Source of the DNA: Kofleriaceae bacterium
Lineage (GTDB): Bacteria; Myxococcota_A; Polyangia; Haliangiales; Haliangiaceae
Assembly (NCBI GenBank): GCA_025357755.1
Contig: JANXOP010000253.1
Location: 1-58,275, forward strand
Reading direction: 5' to 3'
Length of the DNA: 58,275 nt
Made by a program: the position numbers and the translations under genes. Under the pieces are notes generated by a model. That model saw only the letters and a program-made list of their open reading frames with translations, was not told the origin of the DNA and made no database searches. Shown here in pieces: positions 52,787 to 58,275 of the stretch; within the stretch, counting starts at the first letter, position 1, and each line of letters starts with the position of its first letter.

Positions 52787-54195
52787 TGCAACACGCGCAC
52801 GAGGCGATTCGCTCGAAGCCGTGCGCGCACGAGCGTAGCCACGTGATCGATTCGATGTTTCACGGGGGCGGCTACTCGACGCCGGAGAGCCGTCAGATCT
52901 TTTGCGACGTGTGCCGGCTCCAGCGATGGCTCGATGTCGAAGCCGCGCTCGCACTGAGCCAGTCCGAGCTCGAGATGATCCCGCACGAGGCAGCGAACAT
53001 CATCGCGAAGGCCGCGCATATCGATCGCCTCGACCTTCACGCGATCGCCACCGGCATCGCGACGAGTGGGCACTCGCTCGTGCCACTGCTCCGCGCACTG
53101 CAGAGCGTGATCGGCAACTTCTCCTCGCAGTTCGTCCATCACGGCGCGACGACCCAGGACATCCAGGATACGGCGCAATCGCTCGAGATGCGCGACGTCT
53201 TCGATCAGGTCGAGCATCAGCTGGTCGCCCTGCTCGACAAGCTCGAGGTCCTCGCGCTCGACAATCGCGAACAGCTCACGGTCGGGCGCACGCACGCGCA
53301 GCCCGCGCTGCCCACGACGTTCGGCCTCAAGGTCGCCGGCTGGATCGACGAGCTGACCCGCCACGTGGTCCGCATGCGGCAAGCGCGTCCACGGATCCTG
53401 GTGGCCCAGATGGCGGGCGGCGTGGGCACCATGGCCGCGTTCCGCGGTCGTGGCCCGGCACTCCTCGAGCGGTTCGCGAAGCGCCTCGGCCTCCACGTTC
53501 CGGACGTCGGCTGGCACGTCGTGCGCGACCGCATCGCGGAGTTCATCTTCATCCTCGCATCGATCGGTGGCTCGCTCGCCCGCGCGGCCGACGAGATCCG
53601 CACGTTGTGCCGCCCCGAGTTCGCCGAGCTCGAGGAGCGCTGGGGCAGCGAGAAGCTGTCGAGCAGCACGATGCCGCACAAGCGCAACCCCGAGAACGCC
53701 GAGCAGGTCGTCGTCCTCGCACGCCTCGCACGCGCCCAGGTGACGCTCGGGCTCGAGTGCATGATCGTCGAGCACGAGCGCGATTATCGCGGGACGCGGC
53801 TGGAGTGGCCCGCGATCATGTCGGTCAGTCACTACACGCTTGCCGCGCTCGGCTTGACTTCGACGGTGATCGATTCGATCACCGTTCGGCGAGCCGACAT
53901 GGAGCGTACCGCGCGCAAGCTCGCGGACCTCGCGTGTACCGAGGCGCTCTCGTTCCTCGTCGGCCAACGGATCGGTCAGGCCAAGGCGTTTCAGCTCGTC
54001 CACCACCTCTGCCAGCACGCGATCGACCAGGGCCTGCCCATCCGGGATTGCGCACTCGCGAACCACGAGCTCGGGCTGATCCTCGATAGCACCACGATCC
54101 AGGACATCTTCGAGCCGACCTCCTATCTCGGCTCGGCTGGCGCGCTCGTCGATCGCGTGATCGCGACGAAGCGCTCCGTCTGCGGAGGCACGTGA
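52786..54195 (+). CDS. fumarase/aspartase-superfamily lyase (adenylosuccinate lyase/PcaB-like)
   Basis: 469 residues. The superfamily signature SSTMPHKRNPE is intact, with the catalytic-serine loop and the upstream FVHHGATTQDIQDTAQ and VGRTHAQPALPTTFG blocks. Sequence around HERDYRGTRLEWPAI resembles 3-carboxymuconate cycloisomerase-like members as much as PurB, so the substrate is open: a Cys-, Asp- or succinyl-linked compound is possible. The start used is ATG 52786 (TGATG with the deacylase stop); a shorter start at 52855 would also keep the domain. Its stop overlaps the SerC start (GTGA). Confidence 0.82.
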   Translation: MQHAHEAIRSKPCAHERSHVIDSMFHGGGYSTPESRQIFCDVCRLQRWLDVEAALALSQSELEMIPHEAANIIAKAAHIDRLDLHAIATGIATSGHSLVPLLRALQSVIGNFSSQFVHHGATTQDIQDTAQSLEMRDVFDQVEHQLVALLDKLEVLALDNREQLTVGRTHAQPALPTTFGLKVAGWIDELTRHVVRMRQARPRILVAQMAGGVGTMAAFRGRGPALLERFAKRLGLHVPDVGWHVVRDRIAEFIFILASIGGSLARAADEIRTLCRPEFAELEERWGSEKLSSSTMPHKRNPENAEQVVVLARLARAQVTLGLECMIVEHERDYRGTRLEWPAIMSVSHYTLAALGLTSTVIDSITVRRADMERTARKLADLACTEALSFLVGQRIGQAKAFQLVHHLCQHAIDQGLPIRDCALANHELGLILDSTTIQDIFEPTSYLGSAGALVDRVIATKRSVCGGT

Positions 54196-55259
54196 TCAAC
54201 TTCGGAGCTGGACCCGCGGCACTACCTCCGATCGCGCTCGAACGCGCGCGCCAGGATCTCGTCGATTTCGAAGGCACCGGGATCTCTGTCGTCGAACAGA
54301 GTCATCGAGGCGCGGCGTACGAGAAGATCCAGGCCGCCACGATCGACCTGCTGCGCCAGCTGCTCGCAGTCCCGGCGTCCCACGAGATCGTGCTCCTGCA
54401 GGGCGGGGCACGCACGCAGTTCGCGATGATCCCGCTGAACCTCGTCGCCGCTGGGGGCTCGGCGGACTACGCCATTTCGGGGTACTGGGCGAAGGCCGCA
54501 GCCGACGAGGCCGCGCACGTCGCCAAGATCCGGATCGCCGGCGATAGCCGTGGCGCCGATGGCTCGTATCGCGCGATTCCGACCGCGCTCGAGCTCGACC
54601 CGGGGGCCGCGTACGTTCACCTGTGCAGCAACAACACGATCTACGGTACGCAGTGGCACGCGTTCCCGGAGACCGGTGACGTACCGCTCGTCGCCGATAT
54701 GACGTCCGATTTGCTGTCGCGCGTCATCGATGTCGCGCGGTTCGGCCTGATCTACGCCGGTGCTCAGAAGAACCTCGGCCCTGCCGGCGTGGTCGCGGTG
54801 ATCATCAGCAAGGAGCTGCTCGAGCGGTCCCGGCGCGATATCCCGACGATCTGGCGCTACACGACCCACGTCCAGAACGCATCGCTGTATTACACACCTC
54901 CGATGTTTGCCGTCGCGATGATGCGTCACGTGCTCGAACATGCGGTCTCGATCGGTGGGGTTGCCGCGATCGAGGCAACGAATCTCGAGAAAGCGAATCG
55001 GCTCTACCGCTCGCTCGAAGGGCGTCCCGAGCTGTATCGTCTACAAGCCGAGCCTTCGGCACGCTCGAACATGAACGTCACGTTCTTCCTCCCGACCCCC
55101 GCTGACGACGCCCGGTTCCTCGCCGAGGCGCAACGTCGCGGCATGGTCGGCCTCAAGGGCCATCGTACGGTCGGTGGGATCCGTGCCTCGATCTACAATT
55201 GGGTCTCCCTTGCAGATGTCGATGCGCTCGTCGACCTCGTCGGATCGTTCGGGAACTAG
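54192..55259 (+). CDS. serC: phosphoserine aminotransferase family protein
   Basis: 355 residues. PLP-dependent class V aminotransferase of the SerC type: starts INFGAGPAALPP, then VVEQSHRGAAYEKIQ, LLQGGARTQFAMIPLN, and the PLP lysine in YAGAQKNLGPAGV. The C-terminal VGGIRASIYNW is the SerC phosphate-binding end. It converts 3-phosphohydroxypyruvate to phosphoserine (or 4-phosphohydroxythreonine in B6 synthesis). The GTG start overlaps the lyase stop. A D-2-hydroxyacid dehydrogenase two genes downstream could supply its substrate. The gene symbol assumes the usual reaction. Confidence 0.9.
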   Translation: MINFGAGPAALPPIALERARQDLVDFEGTGISVVEQSHRGAAYEKIQAATIDLLRQLLAVPASHEIVLLQGGARTQFAMIPLNLVAAGGSADYAISGYWAKAAADEAAHVAKIRIAGDSRGADGSYRAIPTALELDPGAAYVHLCSNNTIYGTQWHAFPETGDVPLVADMTSDLLSRVIDVARFGLIYAGAQKNLGPAGVVAVIISKELLERSRRDIPTIWRYTTHVQNASLYYTPPMFAVAMMRHVLEHAVSIGGVAAIEATNLEKANRLYRSLEGRPELYRLQAEPSARSNMNVTFFLPTPADDARFLAEAQRRGMVGLKGHRTVGGIRASIYNWVSLADVDALVDLVGSFGN

Positions 55260-55262
55260 CGC

Positions 55263-56042
55263 GTGGCGTTGCCTCCGGTCCCACGCCGCCATGCGCGGCA
55301 ACAGCTGGTGCTCAAGGTCGAGTTCGACGGCCCCGAAGGCTTTCGTTCGAACTTCTTGAGCGATCTCTCCGAAGGCGGTGTTCGCCTGAACACGACCATG
55401 GAGATCGGTCACCACATCCTGCTCAACATCTCGTTCCTCGGCTTCGTCGATCCGATGGAGATCGAGGCCGTCGTGCAGTGGACGCAGCCGGCGACCCATC
55501 CCGAAGGGCCCGCCTCGGGCCTAGCCTTCGTGAACCCGTCGCCCGAAGCGCGCGCGTGGCTCACCGAGGTGCTCGACGCGAGCACGCAGGTCTACATCAT
55601 CCCGGAGAACTCGAGCCGCGTCGTACTGCTCGAGACCCAACAGTTTCTGCGCGAGGTCTACGGCCAGGAGGTTCGCAACTGGGCGGAGCTGCGCGACGAA
55701 GAACCGCTCGACCTCATCCTCGTCGAGAATCCGATGCAGTGGGTCGAGCAGATCTACGCCGAGCCCGCGATGCTCGCGATCATGGATGTCGATCAGCTAC
55801 CGGTCGCCGGCATCGAGCTCTACAACCGCGTGCGCAACAACCCGCACTCCGCCGAACTTCCGATCATCGTGCTCGGTAGCGCCGGCACGCTCGCCGCGTT
55901 CGAGAAGCTGCCCGACGAGTACTTGTTCTGTCTCAACAAGCCGCTCAGCTTCGGCGTGCTGATGAACACGGTGCGCATGCTCGCGCATGATCCTTTGCTC
56001 TCGCTGCCCAATCTTCCCGTCGGCAACGGCATCGACGACTGA
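55263..56042 (+). CDS. PilZ domain plus partly degenerate receiver domain
   Basis: 259 residues, cytosolic. The N-terminal PilZ domain has RRHAR (about 8-12) and DLSEGGVRL (about 35-43), the RxxxR and (D/N)xSxxG motifs that bind c-di-GMP. The second half is receiver-like: a conserved Asp in IMDVDQLPVAGIELYNRVR, an ILGS-type strand (IIVLGSAGT) and the Lys in LNKPLSFGVLM. The acidic pair that binds magnesium is replaced (VVLLETQQF), so phosphorylation is doubtful. Myxobacteria carry several such PilZ proteins. It sits three bases after serC, with the dehydrogenase gene three bases after its own stop, so it is coexpressed with metabolic genes. Confidence 0.85.
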   Translation: MALPPVPRRHARQQLVLKVEFDGPEGFRSNFLSDLSEGGVRLNTTMEIGHHILLNISFLGFVDPMEIEAVVQWTQPATHPEGPASGLAFVNPSPEARAWLTEVLDASTQVYIIPENSSRVVLLETQQFLREVYGQEVRNWAELRDEEPLDLILVENPMQWVEQIYAEPAMLAIMDVDQLPVAGIELYNRVRNNPHSAELPIIVLGSAGTLAAFEKLPDEYLFCLNKPLSFGVLMNTVRMLAHDPLLSLPNLPVGNGIDD

Positions 56043-56045
56043 CGC

Positions 56046-57026
56046 ATGCACATCCTGATAACGCCGAACCTGCCGTCGTCGGTGCGCGCCCTCGCGACGA
56101 GCATGGTGCCCGAGGGCTGCACGCTCGAGATCCTGGCGGCTTCGCATCCCGAGTATCCGGCAGCGCTCGCGCGTGCGCAGTGCCTGATGGGCTTGCCCCG
56201 CGCGCGCTTCGATGCCGCGTTCTTCGCGCGCGCGCCGCAGCTCCGGCTCGTCCAGCTGTTGCGTGCAGGCCACGAGCTCGTCGATCTCGACGCCGCGAAG
56301 GCGGCAGGCGTGGCCGTCGCGACCGTCGGTGATGCGACCTCGTCGATCGTCGCCGAGCATTGTCTGATGTTGATGCTCGCGCTCGTGCGCAAGCTGCGCT
56401 GGCAGCACGACGCGGTGATCAACGACCGCTGGCTCGTGGCCAAGCCCTGGCAACTGCCGAGTGGCGAGGTCGACAGCGTTCCGGAGATGGTGTTCGACGG
56501 CCTCGAAGGCCGCACGCTCGGCATCCTCGGACTCGGCGCGATCGGCTCGCGGGTCGCCCGGCTCGCACGAGCGTTCGGCATGAACGTGCAAGGTCTCGCG
56601 CGCGACCCGGGCGAGAGCGTGCGAGGCGAGGTGCCACTATGCGGGCTCGCAGAGCTGCTCGCGAGCTCGGATGTGATCTCTCTCCACCTCCGGCTCTCGG
56701 CGGAGACCCGGCAGATCCTCGACGAACGCACGTTCGCTCACATCCGACCAGGAGCTTTTCTCATCAACACCGCGCGCGGCGAGCTCGTCGACGAGACCGC
56801 GCTGCTGGCGGCGCTCGAACGTGGCCAGCTCGCGGGCGCGGCACTGGACACGCTCGCGAAGGAACCACCGGCGATGGATCATCCGTTGTTGCGCCGCGAT
56901 GACGTGTTGCTCACGCCGCACACGGCCTGGTTGACACGCGCGAGTTGGCAGCGAACGTTCGACGTGGGCTTTGCGAACGTGCAACGTTTTCGCTCTCACG
57001 AACCACTCAGAAGTTTGGTCGGGTAA
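56046..57026 (+). CDS. D-2-hydroxyacid dehydrogenase
   Basis: 326 residues. NAD site LGILGLGAIGSRVARLA in the middle, catalytic Arg in INTARGELVD, Glu in the following helix and His in LTPHTAWLT: a complete triad for the D-isomer-specific 2-hydroxyacid dehydrogenase family. It lacks the C-terminal ACT regulatory domain of most SerA enzymes. It may act as a 3-phosphoglycerate dehydrogenase for the SerC two genes upstream, or on another 2-hydroxyacid (glyoxylate/hydroxypyruvate type). It is the last gene of the operon. Confidence 0.87.
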   Translation: MHILITPNLPSSVRALATSMVPEGCTLEILAASHPEYPAALARAQCLMGLPRARFDAAFFARAPQLRLVQLLRAGHELVDLDAAKAAGVAVATVGDATSSIVAEHCLMLMLALVRKLRWQHDAVINDRWLVAKPWQLPSGEVDSVPEMVFDGLEGRTLGILGLGAIGSRVARLARAFGMNVQGLARDPGESVRGEVPLCGLAELLASSDVISLHLRLSAETRQILDERTFAHIRPGAFLINTARGELVDETALLAALERGQLAGAALDTLAKEPPAMDHPLLRRDDVLLTPHTAWLTRASWQRTFDVGFANVQRFRSHEPLRSLVG

Positions 57027-57071
57027 GCCTTTACACCACACGTTAACGGCGTGAGTTGCGTTGCAAATCAA

Positions 57072-57099
57072 TTGCTCAATCGTCGAGGAGCGTTTAAAT
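57072..57099 (+). promoter_or_regulatory. sigma-70-like promoter before the lipoprotein gene
   Basis: TTGCTC (57072-57077), a 16-bp spacer and TTAAAT (57094-57099) in an unusually AT-rich 100-bp gap. AGAGG (57119-57123), inside the palindrome GAGGTACCTC, acts as ribosome-binding site for GTG 57130. Confidence 0.45.
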
Positions 57100-57129
57100 T
57101 TGCGAACCAACTTTTCCTAGAGGTACCTC

Positions 57130-58122
57130 GTGCTCAATAAAATTCTCCAGCTGTCAGCTGCTCTCTCCCTCGTCGCAGTTGCCGCCTCGTGCAGCGATAA
57201 TAGCGGCGGCGGAACCACGGATGGATGCGTTGGGCATCTCTGCGGCTCGACCGCAGCGCTCACCGATCCCGAGGGTGGCAACGTCATCTTCGAGTACATC
57301 TACGTCGACACCGAGCTCGCGGCTGCATTCGGTCTACCGAGTGGGACGAACACGATCAGCCGCTCGATGGGCTACTTCATGGACGCCCAGACCCCGCAAG
57401 ACAACCCGCTGCCCGTCCCGGGTCAGTGCAACAACCTCGCGACGACGCATGGCTGGCCGCTCTGGGTGGGCTCGCCGCACACCGATCTCGATTTCGGCGC
57501 GATGACGATCACGGGCAAGAACACGGCTGCTGCCGACGTCACGATCGCCATGCCGAAGATGCCCGCCGGCACCGATGCGATCGGCCGCGCGCACGACATC
57601 TACTACCAGGAGATCACGCCGGGCGCGGATGCCTTGCTGCAGCCGAGCTCGCAGTACGACGTCCACTTTGCGGGTGCGGGCGCGTTCCCGGCCGTGGACA
57701 TGACGGGTACGCAGGGCCTGTTCCTGCCGCCGAAGTTCGACATCAGCTCGCCGAGCTTCGAGGATAACGGTCCGCTCGTCCCGGGCACGGACTTCACCGT
57801 GCACTGGACCTCGACCACGCCGACGAACCTGCCGGCCGGCGACGAAGTCCTCGGTGTCGCGTGGCTCCTCGACAGCAACGGCTCGCCGGTCTTCATGTGC
57901 CCGACGGCCGCCAGCGCGGGCTCGATGACGATTCCGGGTTCGGCGATCGCGGACTACAAGACCGCAGCGACGGCGCGCGGCGCGAACCCCAACAAGGTGA
58001 TCTTGTCGCGCCAGAACATCGTGCACCAGATCGCGCGCCTCCCGAACAGCGAGTCGGGCAACCTGCGCCGCGTCGACATGCTCGGCATCTACTGCTGGGT
58101 TCAGCTGATGGACGTCAACTAG
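57130..58122 (+). CDS. lipoprotein of unknown function
   Basis: 330 residues. Lipoprotein signal MLNKILQLSAALSLVAVAAS with the lipidated Cys at 21, followed by a Gly/Ser/Thr spacer. The rest is beta-rich and soluble (NVIFEYIYVDTELAAAFGLP; ISRSMGYFMDAQTPQDNP; FDISSPSFEDNGPLVPGTDF), with a few Cys residues that may pair. No family recognised. It has its own AT-rich promoter, an AGAGG ribosome-binding site and a likely terminator, so it is probably a well-expressed monocistronic surface lipoprotein. Its stop codon is part of an 8-bp tandem repeat. Confidence 0.83.
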   Translation: MLNKILQLSAALSLVAVAASCSDNSGGGTTDGCVGHLCGSTAALTDPEGGNVIFEYIYVDTELAAAFGLPSGTNTISRSMGYFMDAQTPQDNPLPVPGQCNNLATTHGWPLWVGSPHTDLDFGAMTITGKNTAAADVTIAMPKMPAGTDAIGRAHDIYYQEITPGADALLQPSSQYDVHFAGAGAFPAVDMTGTQGLFLPPKFDISSPSFEDNGPLVPGTDFTVHWTSTTPTNLPAGDEVLGVAWLLDSNGSPVFMCPTAASAGSMTIPGSAIADYKTAATARGANPNKVILSRQNIVHQIARLPNSESGNLRRVDMLGIYCWVQLMDVN

Positions 58123-58138
58123 TCAACTAGTCAACTAG
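58115..58138. repeat. 8-bp tandem repeat (3 copies) at the stop codon
   Basis: TCAACTAG three times end to end. The first copy contains the lipoprotein's last codons and TAG stop. Similar in layout to the CTAG repeat at 12654-12687. Confidence 0.85.
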
Positions 58139-58164
58139 TGCTCTGACCGGCCGGTTGTGATCGG

Positions 58165-58192
58165 ACGGCTCTTGAAGCCGGGAGCCGTTTCT
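58165..58192 (+). terminator. candidate rho-independent terminator
   Basis: ACGGCTC (58165-58171), a 10-nt loop, GAGCCGT (58182-58188), then TTCT following the last stem T. It lies 43 bp after the lipoprotein stop. The T-run is short. Confidence 0.4.
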
Positions 58193-58206
58193 GATCTAAG
58201 CATAGG

Positions 58207-58275
58207 GTGAAGGCCAAGCAGCGCATCGCCCCGTTGAAGTTGTCGCCTCGCGATCAGAGCGAGCTGCGACGAATG
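58207..58275 (+). CDS. 5' end of a possible gene cut by the window edge
   Basis: From GTG 58207 the frame is open for 23 codons to the window end: KAKQRIAPLKLSPRDQSELR follows the start. The 'L.LSPRDQSELRR' pattern is reminiscent of the N-terminal helix of IS630-type transposases, but this is far too short to be sure. No ribosome-binding site is evident. It could also be a chance frame. Confidence 0.3.
   Translation, partial: MKAKQRIAPLKLSPRDQSELRRM

Noticed and set aside
52786..54195. Firm purB assignment
   Set aside because: The superfamily signature is certain, but the region after HERD resembles cycloisomerase-type members too, and the operon does not hold purine genes.

Overview
The window looks like chromosomal DNA of a high-GC Myxococcota (a delta-proteobacterium of the Haliangium/Kofleriaceae kind). 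This is inferred from gene content, not from a marker gene. The signs are two Hanks-type kinases with HRDVSP/HRDVTP catalytic loops and extracytoplasmic tails, partner proteins with TPR-like helical regions and C-terminal membrane helices, many lipoproteins, an IgGFc-binding-family lipoprotein, a MYXO-CTERM-like tail, a DUF1501/haem-protein pair, and third codon positions that are nearly all G or C. No rRNA, tRNA, CRISPR array or complete insertion sequence was seen.

Layout. 1-98: probable 3' end of a gene. 99-1069: about 1 kb without a credible gene, holding a degenerate ~254-bp direct repeat and an inverted repeat. 1070-4022 (-): hpt, a GAF-GGDEF cyclase and a membrane protein in one overlapping operon, divergent from an IMP/GMP-type 5'-nucleotidase (4087-5607), so this is a guanine nucleotide/c-di-GMP locus. 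5643-11585: a large carboxypeptidase-regulatory-like repeat protein convergent with a PafA-like phosphatase, which follows a seven-haem cytochrome. 11602-12657: FabH-type ketoacyl synthase. 12684-15392 (-): kinase 1 plus its TPR partner. 15630-19575: YfhO-like membrane protein and IgGFc-binding lipoprotein. 19553-21931 (-): metallophosphoesterase-PQQ propeller fusion. 21960-26012: a WbpD/GT2/WbpB/WbpE-like amino-sugar set with a methyltransferase on the other strand. 26060-27418: NDH-2. 27481-31632: a 1383-residue repeat protein of unknown function, the most novel-looking gene here. 31640-36499: an outer-membrane-like protein, Kelch lipoprotein, TPR protein and divergent kinase 2. 36601-40709: cysK, TPR lipoprotein, DUF2182 and DUF1326. 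40706-44013 (-): DUF1501 protein and a haem-motif lipoprotein. 44014-44959: mostly non-coding DNA with two ~191-bp tandem repeat units. 45001-47663: GlcD/GlcF-like oxidase. 47720-50986: propeller-Y_Y_Y-SpoIIE phosphatase. 51092-57026: N-acyl-D-amino-acid deacylase, fumarase-family lyase, SerC, PilZ-receiver and D-2-hydroxyacid dehydrogenase in one tight run. 57130-58122: lipoprotein. The window ends inside a possible new gene.

Two points cut across the window. First, many genes that head a transcription unit have a TAnnnT hexamer ending only 5-10 nt before the start codon, with no Shine-Dalgarno site. This suggests widespread leaderless transcription, and it was used to choose several starts. 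Second, two exported proteins appear to start with CTG: one has the leaderless spacing behind a TAGAAT box, the other has a CTGA stop/start overlap. In both cases the CTG start restores a complete signal peptide.
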